Position numbers and translations under genes: made by a program
NCBI GenBank assembly: GCA_016208495.1
Contig: JACQXX010000033.1
Span: forward strand, 1 to 38,568
Direction of reading: 5' to 3'
Source of the DNA: Acidobacteriota bacterium
GTDB lineage: Bacteria; Acidobacteriota; Blastocatellia; Chloracidobacteriales; Chloracidobacteriaceae
DNA length: 38,568 nt
Shown: in pieces, positions 23,613 to 31,824 of the stretch
Position numbering within the stretch: the first letter of the stretch is position 1
Layout: the number at the start of each line of letters is the position of its first letter
Notes under the pieces: generated by a model
The model's database searches: none
What the model was told of the DNA's origin: nothing
What the model saw: the letters and a program-made list of their open reading frames with translations, nothing else

Positions 23613-26600
23613 ATGGCAAATCACAAATGGCTCATCGCAAAATATATCTGCCGCGGGCTGTTCGTGTGGTTGCTGTGCCTGGGCTGGGGACCTCGTGTGT
23701 GGGCACAATCAAGCCCCCTGGCTGATATTCAAGACGTGGGACGATTGAAATTTCGGACTTACTCGGAAAATGCGGGCCTGACTGATATTCATTCGATTGT
23801 GTTTGACCAAAAAGGGTATTTGTGGGTAGGTACCTTGTCTGGACCGGCGTATTTTAACGGTCGAAAATGGACGTTGATTGATCTTCCCAACAAGCACTTA
23901 TCAAACTGGGTCCGAGTGATGACCGTCTCAGCCGATGGCAGTCTCTGGTTTGGCACCGAAAGTGGTGGTCTGGTGCATTATCAAGAAGGCCAAATGACCG
24001 CCTATACCACCGCCTCCGGATTACCCAACAATGGAATTCGGGCATTGCTTGAAACCAAGAAAGCCGATGGTGCGACCACGTTGTGGGCCGGAACGTTTGG
24101 GGGAGGGCTGGCCTGTTATGAAGGGGGGCACTGGAAAACCTACGACCCCTCCAGCGGTTTTCCCAGCCGCTATGTCTACAAATTGATTCAAGGGCATACC
24201 TCTGACGACTCACTCGTTATCTGGGCGGGCACCAGTGACGGCTTGCTGCGGTTTGAAAATGGTACCTGGCATCAGTGGACGACTCAAAATAGCGGCCTCC
24301 CCAACAATGTTATTTTGAGCTTATTTGAAACAAATTCACCTCCCGGAAACACGCAACTCTGGATCGGAACTGAAAAAGGCATCGCCGTTTTTGAAAACAA
24401 TCACTGGCGTCTGTTTGATCCAGAAACAGAAGTTCCCGCCGTGGCAATCCTGGCGCTTCAGGAAACCCGGTCCCCGGATGGCACCCAAACCATGTGGGTC
24501 GGCACCCAGGGTCGTGGACTCCTCCGGTTTGATCGTGGACGGTGGAGCAGATTTGACGTCAACGCTGGATTACCCAACAACTTGATCGTAAGCCTGGCCC
24601 AAAGTCAACTTCAAGGAGGCAACTCTGACACACTCTGGGTTGGCACCAGCCGGGGAACACTGGCCAGTTTGTACCTTGGGGGGTGGAAAACCCTGGATAA
24701 ACAAACCGGGTTGCCTAATGACCAGGTGTATCGGGTGTTGGAATCCAGCAATGCCGAAGGAAAGCCCGTCTACTGGTTTGCTACTTATGGGGGGCTGGCC
24801 AGATTCGAGGCTGGACAATGGTCCCTCTATACCACCCAAAACAGCCCGCTCCCCAGTAATATTGTCGAAACCCTGGCTGAAGAAGTGCTCCCCAATGGCT
24901 CTAAGGTTTTGTGGGTTGGTTTTTTTCAATCAAATTCAGGTGGTCTGGCTCGATTTGAAAATGGCAAGTGGACGGTGTATGACAAATCCAGGGGATTGCC
25001 CGATAACCGGGTCACCCGCATTCTGGTATCCCGGACCGAAAGCGGAAAATCGGTCATCTGGGTCGCAACCTACGGTGGCGGCGTCGGTCGTTTCGAAGAT
25101 GGAACCTGGACTGTCTTCAACACTGAAAATGGATTGATTGACAACCGGGCACAGACGTTGTTGGAAACCGATTCTCCACAAGGCGGCAAAATCCTGTGGA
25201 TTGGCACGTTTGGCGGTTTGGTGCGCTATGAACAGGGAAAGTTCACGACCTATGGCGTTGGTTCCGGCCTCCCAAACAATGGAGTGCTCGATATTTTGGG
25301 AACCACCGACCCAACGGGGAAACCCTGGTTGTGGGTGGGAACCAACGGGGGCGGATTGGCGGGCTTCGATTATGACTCACCTCATCCTCAATGGCTGGTC
25401 TTTTCCAGGCCGGGCCTGGCCCTCTTGCCGAGCAATATCATTTTCCAGATTCAACAAGATGCCCGGCGGCGAATCTATGCCGCGACCAACAGTGGAGTCG
25501 CCCGGCTGATATTCCCTGAAAACCAACCCTTTTCGCCTGAGACGGTTCGGGTTACGACCTTTACCACCGAAGACGGATTACCCAGCGGCATTTGTAATTT
25601 TGGGGCATCGCTGGTGGATAGTCAGGAACGAATCTGGGTTGGCACGGCCAAAGGGGCGGCCTTTCTGGAGACCAAAGCTGATTTCGAGAATTTTCAACCC
25701 CGGCCCCTCGTCATCGAGTACGCCTCCAACTCCAACACGCACATTCAAATCACCTCAGGAAGTGTCCTTTCCTATCGGGAAAACCATTTGACCTTTGAAT
25801 TTGCCTGTTTGGCTTACCATCGGGAGACTGAAACCCGATATCAAACCCAACTGGTTGGCTTTGAAGAGTTCCCAACCCCCTGGAATCAGGATAGTAAAAA
25901 GGAATACACGAATCTGGGGGCTGGAAACTATGTCTTTCAGGTGTGGGCTAAAAATCATTTGGGTGTGGTTTCCGGGCCGGTCGAGTTTCACTTTTCGATT
26001 ACCCCAGCCCCCTGGCGCACCTGGTGGGCATATCTGGCGTATACCCTGGGCGTCATACTGGCTGCCCTGGGTATCATCTGGTTGAGCCAGCAAAGACTTG
26101 AACATCGCAACCGATTGCTGGAAACAAAAATTGCCGAGCGCACGGCGGAACTGGCAGCCAAAGTAAAGGAAGTCGAAGCCTCAGAAAAGAAGGCCCTGTA
26201 TGCCAGCAATGCCAAAAGCACATTTTTGGCCAACATGAGCCACGAATTACGCACGCCATTAAATGCCATTTTGGGGTTTGCTCAATTAATGGAACGCGAA
26301 CATCACCGCCCAGCCCAGGATTACGATTATTTGGGCATCATCATTCGCAGTGGCGAGCATTTGCTGAGCTTAATCAATGACGTGCTGTCGCTTTCTAAAA
26401 TTGAAGCTGGAAAATTGTCGTTGTCAGAACAGGTATTCGACTTAAAGAAGATGCTGCGGAGCCTGCACGAAATGTTCCAGCTTCGGGCGGAAGCCAAACA
26501 CTTGCGCCTGGAGTTCAAAGTCTCGGACAAACTCCCTCAACTTGTCATCGGTGATGAGAGCAAGCTCAAACAGGTGTTGATCAATTTGATTAACAATGCC

Positions 26601-27593
26601 ATCAAATTTACCGAGCAGGGAGGCGTCGTGATTGGCGTCAGTCCAGTCAACCAGAAAATCCACTTTGAAGTCTCAGATACTGGGGTCGGAATTAGCCAGG
26701 ATGAATTTCATAAGCTGTTCGATCCGTTTGTGCAAACCCAAAGCGGGCTCAAAACAAAGGAAGGCACCGGCCTTGGACTGGCCATTAGTCGCGAGATCAT
26801 CCGGTTGATGGGTGGTGAAATTGCGGTTGAAAGCGAAGTCGGTCGCGGTTCGACTTTTTCATTTGAAATAACTCTCTCTCTGGCCACAAGTCCCGAACGA
26901 CCCATCTCGGTCCAAACCGTTCGTCACGTTTCAGCCGGGCAACCGGTCTACCGGATGCTGATTGTGGACGACCATTATGAGAACCGATTGACCTTGAAAA
27001 TTCTGCTTGAATCGGTTGGATTTGAAGTTCAGGAAGCGGCCAATGGCCGTGAAGCGATTGCCCGGTGGGAAACCTGGAAGCCCCATTGCATCTGGCTTGA
27101 CCTGAGGATGCCGGAAATGGATGGGTATGCCGTGACCCGGTTTATCCGAACCAATGAGACAAGTGCCGCCAAAACCGTGATTGTCGCGCTCTCTGCCAGT
27201 GTGTTTGAGCAAGATCGGGCTGGCATTCTCGAATGTGGATGCGATGATTTTGTGACGAAACCCTTTCGCGAAGCACAGCTTTTTGAAAAACTCGAACAAC
27301 TGGTTGGAGTCAAATTCGATTATGAGGAAAAAGCGAACCAGTTTGCCCAATCTGGGTCTGAACCTGGGGTACTCACCTATGTCTCACCGATGCGGATGGG
27401 TCAGTTGCCACCTGAATTGCTGGCCGAATTGTCTCGAAATCTGAACGTCGGTGATTTGATTCACGCTGAACAACTCATTGATACCATCCGTGAACAGGAT
27501 TCACTTTTGGCGGAGGAACTATTGACCCTGTTTCGCCAATATCGAGTCGAAGAAGTTCTCCGAATCATCGAACAGGTGCAATCAACCCAATAG
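23613..27593 (+). CDS. hybrid sensor histidine kinase with two-propeller periplasmic sensor
   Basis: A 1326-residue membrane sensor. After a signal peptide (FVWLLCLGWGPRVWA) come about a dozen propeller repeats of the Reg_prop type, each with LWVGT...GGLARFE.G.W and GLPNN. A Y_Y_Y-like Ig domain follows (about 695-800), then one membrane helix (about 803-827) and a short coiled coil. The kinase core has His877 in ANMSHELRTPLNAILGF, the N box NNAIKFTEQGG, DTGVGIS and GTGLGLAISREI. A receiver domain follows with VDD near its start and phospho-acceptor Asp1163 in WLDLRMPEMDG, then a tail of about 100 residues. No AraC-type output domain is attached and no response regulator gene is adjacent, so phosphotransfer to a distant partner is likely. 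Confidence 0.94.
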   Translation: MANHKWLIAKYICRGLFVWLLCLGWGPRVWAQSSPLADIQDVGRLKFRTYSENAGLTDIHSIVFDQKGYLWVGTLSGPAYFNGRKWTLIDLPNKHLSNWVRVMTVSADGSLWFGTESGGLVHYQEGQMTAYTTASGLPNNGIRALLETKKADGATTLWAGTFGGGLACYEGGHWKTYDPSSGFPSRYVYKLIQGHTSDDSLVIWAGTSDGLLRFENGTWHQWTTQNSGLPNNVILSLFETNSPPGNTQLWIGTEKGIAVFENNHWRLFDPETEVPAVAILALQETRSPDGTQTMWVGTQGRGLLRFDRGRWSRFDVNAGLPNNLIVSLAQSQLQGGNSDTLWVGTSRGTLASLYLGGWKTLDKQTGLPNDQVYRVLESSNAEGKPVYWFATYGGLARFEAGQWSLYTTQNSPLPSNIVETLAEEVLPNGSKVLWVGFFQSNSGGLARFENGKWTVYDKSRGLPDNRVTRILVSRTESGKSVIWVATYGGGVGRFEDGTWTVFNTENGLIDNRAQTLLETDSPQGGKILWIGTFGGLVRYEQGKFTTYGVGSGLPNNGVLDILGTTDPTGKPWLWVGTNGGGLAGFDYDSPHPQWLVFSRPGLALLPSNIIFQIQQDARRRIYAATNSGVARLIFPENQPFSPETVRVTTFTTEDGLPSGICNFGASLVDSQERIWVGTAKGAAFLETKADFENFQPRPLVIEYASNSNTHIQITSGSVLSYRENHLTFEFACLAYHRETETRYQTQLVGFEEFPTPWNQDSKKEYTNLGAGNYVFQVWAKNHLGVVSGPVEFHFSITPAPWRTWWAYLAYTLGVILAALGIIWLSQQRLEHRNRLLETKIAERTAELAAKVKEVEASEKKALYASNAKSTFLANMSHELRTPLNAILGFAQLMEREHHRPAQDYDYLGIIIRSGEHLLSLINDVLSLSKIEAGKLSLSEQVFDLKKMLRSLHEMFQLRAEAKHLRLEFKVSDKLPQLVIGDESKLKQVLINLINNAIKFTEQGGVVIGVSPVNQKIHFEVSDTGVGISQDEFHKLFDPFVQTQSGLKTKEGTGLGLAISREIIRLMGGEIAVESEVGRGSTFSFEITLSLATSPERPISVQTVRHVSAGQPVYRMLIVDDHYENRLTLKILLESVGFEVQEAANGREAIARWETWKPHCIWLDLRMPEMDGYAVTRFIRTNETSAAKTVIVALSASVFEQDRAGILECGCDDFVTKPFREAQLFEKLEQLVGVKFDYEEKANQFAQSGSEPGVLTYVSPMRMGQLPPELLAELSRNLNVGDLIHAEQLIDTIREQDSLLAEELLTLFRQYRVEEVLRIIEQVQSTQ

Positions 27594-27690
27594 CGACCCT
27601 GACAACGATTCGTATTTAACTCACGATAATCGCCCAACTCGGTAAGTGATGATTTAGGGTGAATACTGGAAATGAGATTATCGGAAGACG

Positions 27691-28656
27691 TCATAAACGA
27701 TGCTGGTTGGGCTTGATTTCCTGGTTGAACCAGTCAGGGTGAGGCTTTTTCCAACCATCGGCTGGTATCCAGATTTCGCTCAAGGCCACACCTGAGACCA
27801 GAGCAGCCACTGGTTTTGAAAAAAACTTCCACAAGTCAGTTGTAATCTGTACCAGCTCAAGTGAGGAGGAAAAACGGTTTTTCTTGAGAAAGCCTTTCCA
27901 TTGGGAGTTCTTGGTTGGGTCAAGCGCAAACTGCTTGGTTAAGGCTAATGGAGGTTCTGCCACCAGCGGGGTCATTCGTCGGGTGAAGGTGGCTGAAATT
28001 GCCTGGCTCAACTGGGTGCCCTCAAATTCGTACCGCTGGATCAACACCCAGATATCATAAAAATCTTTGAGTCGGGTATTTCCCATTCCAAGTTCAACCA
28101 AAGCCTGGAATTTCTCAGCGACGACTGTTTCCCGACAATACATGCGTAACTGAGGGGCGGGCATTTCCAGCAAAGTCGGGAAGAACGCTTCTTGAGGTGC
28201 GGGAACAACCAGATCTCCAAAACCAATATCGATTTGAAGCGGAATCAGTGCCTGATCCAACCTGGCCGTGAGTGTAATGCGGACGCCGTGATACTCATCA
28301 TTGTGTTTAATTTCAACCCCCTTCACCGTTTCACTCAAAAACTCAATCCCGTCTGGTACAACCGGGCACAGACAGATTTCTCGGAAAATCGATTCCAGGG
28401 CTGAGATTGTGTTCGTTCCATAACCCAACAAATCCAAATCCCTGGTTGGGCGATGGGGTTCACCTCCCCAGAAAACAAACATCATGGCACCTTTGAGACA
28501 AAACTGGGGTTGGTATGCTGTTTGGGAGAGCCGAAACAGAAACCGTTCCAGAGCATATCGGATGAGCAAGACCTGAAACTCTCCGCCTTTTTCCCTAAAA
28601 ATATTCATCAATCGTTGCCGAACCGAAGCTGCCATATTGGTCGCCGGTTTTTTCAT
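27691..28656 (-). CDS. abiEii: AbiEii-type toxin (nucleotidyltransferase), type IV toxin-antitoxin
   Basis: A 321-residue protein of the AbiEii/AbiGii family. The nucleotidyltransferase core is visible as FCLKGAMMFVFWGG (from residue 52) followed by TRDLDLLGYG with Asp73 and Asp75, and later EKFQALVELGMGNTRLKDFYDIW. Family members are NTP-dependent toxins that stop growth during phage infection. The start overlaps the stop of the antitoxin gene by four bases, the usual translational coupling of the pair. An intergenic gap of 97 bp separates it from the convergent kinase gene. Confidence 0.92.
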   Translation of the reverse strand: MKKPATNMAASVRQRLMNIFREKGGEFQVLLIRYALERFLFRLSQTAYQPQFCLKGAMMFVFWGGEPHRPTRDLDLLGYGTNTISALESIFREICLCPVVPDGIEFLSETVKGVEIKHNDEYHGVRITLTARLDQALIPLQIDIGFGDLVVPAPQEAFFPTLLEMPAPQLRMYCRETVVAEKFQALVELGMGNTRLKDFYDIWVLIQRYEFEGTQLSQAISATFTRRMTPLVAEPPLALTKQFALDPTKNSQWKGFLKKNRFSSSLELVQITTDLWKFFSKPVAALVSGVALSEIWIPADGWKKPHPDWFNQEIKPNQHRL

Positions 28657-29249
28657 TCAATTGCCTCCAGGTAAGGTCGCATCACATTGGCAACCCGGCA
28701 GACCTGGGCCATCCGCCAGAGTTCATCCAGGGTGCCACGGCGACCCCGCCGGTATTCACGCAGTGCTTCAAGGGCGACATCAAGTCCGATCTGGTTGCGG
28801 AACTTGAAACAATCGGCCACGGTTTTGGCCGGAGAAAAGACCTTGACCTGAACGCCTTCAATCAGATGCGTTTCCACCCCAGCCGTAAAGGCGTCAGATG
28901 AAAATCTCATCAACCTGATGTGTGGGAACTCAAGCCGGGGAACGCCCGCATTTCTTCCCACTGCCAGCCAGACCTCAAATGGCAGTTGAGTTCCAAGACG
29001 ATGAAAGGCCAGCGCCGACAATAAACAAATCGTTCCGTGCGGGACTCGGGCGGCAACCAGGGCCAGATCGTGGTGTTCACTGAGTGGGGCTTCCACCAAA
29101 CGATACAGCCCACGCGAAACCCGTTCGATCCGTCCGGCGGCGGAGAGCCGCTGAAAGTATTCAGGAGCGATTCCAAGCTTTGCCGCATCCCGAGGGCGAA
29201 CCATTCCTTTCTGCTGAAGCAGTTCGGTGAGTTCTTCCATGTGGGTCAT
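28653..29249 (-). CDS. abiEi: AbiEi-type antitoxin/transcriptional regulator
   Basis: A 198-residue protein. The N-terminal winged helix is seen in LLQQKGMVRPRDAAKLGIAP and RIERVSRGLYRLVEAP. The C-terminal domain has GTICLLSALAFHRLGTQLPF and VQVKVFSPAKTVADCFKFRN, both typical of AbiEi. It represses its own operon and counters AbiEii without protein-protein inhibition, as known for type IV systems. It is the first gene of the pair. An alternative ATG at 29240 would remove three residues; neither start has a strong ribosome site. Confidence 0.92.
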   Translation of the reverse strand: MTHMEELTELLQQKGMVRPRDAAKLGIAPEYFQRLSAAGRIERVSRGLYRLVEAPLSEHHDLALVAARVPHGTICLLSALAFHRLGTQLPFEVWLAVGRNAGVPRLEFPHIRLMRFSSDAFTAGVETHLIEGVQVKVFSPAKTVADCFKFRNQIGLDVALEALREYRRGRRGTLDELWRMAQVCRVANVMRPYLEAIE

Positions 29250-29591
29250 ATGTTATGAAATACCACCAGATAATAATAAATACTGGCAATTTATAACAAA
29301 ATGTATCTCAGAAAACAATGCTGGACCTGGAGGGGCGGCGTTTCCACGGATTCCAGCCAGGCGGCGGGCGCCACCTTGACTGCCTTCAGGCGACAAAGCA
29401 ACATTGCGTTCACCAGCAACCGATTTTTCACAACCGGATACGGCACTGAGATCCATCGAGGGAATGAACCGCTTTCCCTTTCCGTATGTCTCAAACGCCC
29501 GACTGCTTTTACCGATAAACGGCCTGACTTCTGGCGAGTGTGGTCGGTGATGAACGCCAGCAGCCAGAACTTGCCCGACTGAGGATGATGT
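29250..29591. other. divergent gap upstream of the AbiE operon and the esterase
   Basis: ATAAAT at 29276-29281 and ATTTAT at 29289-29294 form an inverted repeat with a seven-base spacer, well placed to be an AbiEi operator about 30 bases before the antitoxin start. From 29300 to 29590 short frames exist on both strands but none is recognisable as a gene. Confidence 0.45.
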
Positions 29592-30530
29592 GTGAATAGC
29601 CTGCAAAGTCAATTGGTTCTTTTTCTGTTGAAGCATCGTCACTGGTTTCGTCTGAAGTTGAAACGGGAACCGGTTGATTGGAATACCTCAATTCCCGCGC
29701 TACGGGAGCGAGCCGAGAAATCCACCGGGATCTTTGGCAAGCTGCCGCCTGGAATTGCGGCATTGCCGGTCACAATCAATGGTCTTTCGGCGGAGTGGGT
29801 TCGACCTGTCGGAACCAGCGATGACCGAGCCATCCTCTATTTTCATGGCGGTGGGTATGTGATGGGCTCCTGTCGAACGCACCGCGCAGTCGTGGGGAAG
29901 TTTGTCGCGGGCAGCCAGATCGGCGCCCTGATCTTTGACTATCGGTTAGCGCCGGAGCATCCGTTTCCCGCTGCCCTTGACGATTCAATCGCGGCCTACA
30001 CCTGGCTTCTGGCGCAAGGTTTTTCTCCGGCTCGCATTGTGTTTGCTGGGGATTCAGCCGGTGGCGGGCTCTGTCTGGCAACGCTGCTTGCCCTTCGGGA
30101 CACCGGAATCGAGTTGCCGGCGGCGGCAGTTGTCCTCTCTCCCTGGACTGACTTGAAATGCACTGGGAACTCCTATCAGCGTCCGGACCCGCTGGCACCA
30201 GAAGGGTCCTGGAGTGTTTTCAGTAGCTACTACGTCGGTCAAAACGATCCGGCCCACCCGTTGATTTCTCCCCTATATGGTGATCTGGCCGGGCTTCCTC
30301 CATTGTTGCTGTATGTCGGGGAAGAAGAATCAATGCTCGACGACGCAACTCAATTCGCGGAAAAGGCTCGCACGGCAGGTGTGACGGTCAGGATACACAT
30401 CGGAAAGGGGATGGTTCATTGCTACCCCGCGCTGTCTCCACTGTTTCCGGAAGCCAGCGAGGCGATGGACGACATTTGCCGTTTTCTCCATTCATCAGTG
30501 CTCAAGGATAGCGGAACAGAAAACTCGTAA
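29592..30530 (+). CDS. alpha/beta hydrolase, hormone-sensitive-lipase type esterase
   Basis: A 312-residue hydrolase of the HSL/GDXG family. The oxyanion motif is HGGG (85-88) in ILYFHGGGYVMGS; YRLAPEHPFPAALDD follows; the nucleophile Ser155 is in GDSAGG (153-158); the acid and His are in the LLYVGEEESMLDDA and KGMVHCYPAL regions. Members cleave short- to medium-chain esters. The start is a GTG with GAGG seven bases upstream. It is cytoplasmic by sequence. Neighbours give no substrate clue. Confidence 0.92.
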   Translation: MNSLQSQLVLFLLKHRHWFRLKLKREPVDWNTSIPALRERAEKSTGIFGKLPPGIAALPVTINGLSAEWVRPVGTSDDRAILYFHGGGYVMGSCRTHRAVVGKFVAGSQIGALIFDYRLAPEHPFPAALDDSIAAYTWLLAQGFSPARIVFAGDSAGGGLCLATLLALRDTGIELPAAAVVLSPWTDLKCTGNSYQRPDPLAPEGSWSVFSSYYVGQNDPAHPLISPLYGDLAGLPPLLLYVGEEESMLDDATQFAEKARTAGVTVRIHIGKGMVHCYPALSPLFPEASEAMDDICRFLHSSVLKDSGTENS

Positions 30531-30672
30531 AAATAAGGCTCTCGCTCAGACCTTCAATGATGTGTGCCTCCACAGGGTTTCACCTGGAAATCTCATCTGC
30601 CTACGCCAGTGCTGATAGTCAACACCTTCTTCCATGAAGGAGAAACACCGTCCAAAAGTTTCAATTCCTGAT

Positions 30673-31680
30673 TCAATTCAGTGTCACTTCGGTATCCAGG
30701 TTTGGGCGAGTGGTCTGAGGCGAGGTGTCGCGCACCTGAGTCCCAAGGGGTTGAACGGCAGCCCGGCGTTCTCGAACCAGGAGTTCTTCCAATAAGCGAC
30801 GGTTGACCGCGAGCAGGTTGGCGGCCAGGCCCAACACCCAGCACTGAAGCCCCACCAGTGCAAAGAACAAAGTCACCAGCAGTCCATTCAGTCCAGAAAG
30901 AGCTGGCAGATGAAACCAGGTTGCCAGTCCAAACCCAAGGGATATACCCATCGGAAACATCCCCAACCCCAGACAAAACACCAGCGGCTTGTAGGTCAGA
31001 AAAATCCGAATGATGGTCAACGCCGATTGCCACACATACGCTCCGGGTGAACGCATCAACCGCGACGGTCGCTGAACCGGGTTCGTTCCCACCGGTACCG
31101 AACGAACCGCCAGACCCTGCACTCCGGCCTGAATGATCATTTCCAGAGTGTAGGTGTATTTGCTGAAAATATTGATCCGCAGGGCTGCTTCACGACTGAT
31201 GGCCCGAAAACCGCTGGGTGCATCCCGAATTTCCGTCTGACTGACACACCGCACGACCCAGTTCCCAATCCGGTGGAGTACTCTCCTGGTCAATGAGTAG
31301 TGGTCAATTTGGCGAAGGTTCCGCTCCCCAATCACAATATCCACCTGGTCGTGTACAACCAGTTCGATCAGGTGGGGAATATCCTCAGCCCGATACTGGT
31401 TGTCGGCATCGGTGTTGACAATGATATCGGCGCCGGCAGCCAGAGCCGCCTCCAGCCCTTTAACAAACGCCGTGGCCAGCCCGCAGTGCCGATGAAGCCG
31501 GACAATATGGTCTACGCCTGCGGTACAGGCAACCTCGACGGTCCGATCCGTGCTCCCGTCGTCAATCACCAGCCACTCAATTGTATCAATGCCCGGTAAC
31601 TGGCGTGGAAGTTGGGCCAGCGTGATTCCCAGGGTGGCTTCTTCATTGTAACAGGGGATTTGGATAATGAGTTTGGTCAT
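30673..31680 (-). CDS. family 2 glycosyltransferase with C-terminal membrane segments
   Basis: A 335-residue GT-A enzyme. It starts MTKLIIQIPCYNEEATL, with VIDDGSTDRTVEVA near residue 38 and the metal-binding NTDADNQY near 90. After DAPSGFRAISREAALRIN the C-terminal part has two to three hydrophobic segments (LVFCLGLGMFPMGISLGFGL, LLVTLFFALVGLQCWVLGL), as in dolichyl/polyprenyl-phosphate sugar synthases. It would make a lipid-linked sugar for the neighbouring membrane glycosyltransferase-like protein. An open frame back to 31809 contains a dispersed repeat and is not believed. Confidence 0.9.
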   Translation of the reverse strand: MTKLIIQIPCYNEEATLGITLAQLPRQLPGIDTIEWLVIDDGSTDRTVEVACTAGVDHIVRLHRHCGLATAFVKGLEAALAAGADIIVNTDADNQYRAEDIPHLIELVVHDQVDIVIGERNLRQIDHYSLTRRVLHRIGNWVVRCVSQTEIRDAPSGFRAISREAALRINIFSKYTYTLEMIIQAGVQGLAVRSVPVGTNPVQRPSRLMRSPGAYVWQSALTIIRIFLTYKPLVFCLGLGMFPMGISLGFGLATWFHLPALSGLNGLLVTLFFALVGLQCWVLGLAANLLAVNRRLLEELLVRERRAAVQPLGTQVRDTSPQTTRPNLDTEVTLN

Positions 31681-31691
31681 AGTACAAACAA

Positions 31692-31742
31692 ACCAGGGTT
31701 CAGGGTTTTTTGAAGGGATGAGGGATGAAGGATGAGGGATGG
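31692..31742. repeat. GGGTTCAGGGTTTT / GAAGGGATGAGGGATGA composite repeat
   Basis: The same two repeat types in the same order as at 17909-17967: CAGGGTTCAGGGTTTTTTG, then GAAGGGATGAGGGATGAAGG. It lies immediately upstream of the glycosyltransferase. Confidence 0.75.
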
Positions 31743-31824
31743 AAGAAAACTTATTGTCCGCCTGTCTCATCCTTTGGATTCGGTTGAAACCCTTTATCCC
31801 GTGGCACATATAGGTTCGGGTACT

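Noticed and set aside
25621-25645. TTGGCACG string in the sensor kinase gene (also near 12453) as a sigma-54 promoter
   Set aside because: The -12 element is missing at the required distance and both are inside coding sequence.
23613-25700. Propeller repeats of the kinase as a DNA tandem repeat or mobile element
   Set aside because: The repetition is at protein level with diverged DNA, as expected for a normal beta-propeller domain.
29253-29642. Open frame of 129 codons on the minus strand between abiEi and the esterase
   Set aside because: It overlaps the esterase start and the AbiE promoter, and its translation shows no recognisable domain. A decayed gene cannot be excluded.
31681-31809. 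Longer start for the family 2 glycosyltransferase
   Set aside because: The added 43 codons cross a dispersed low-complexity repeat; the GT2 fold begins at the ATG at 31680.
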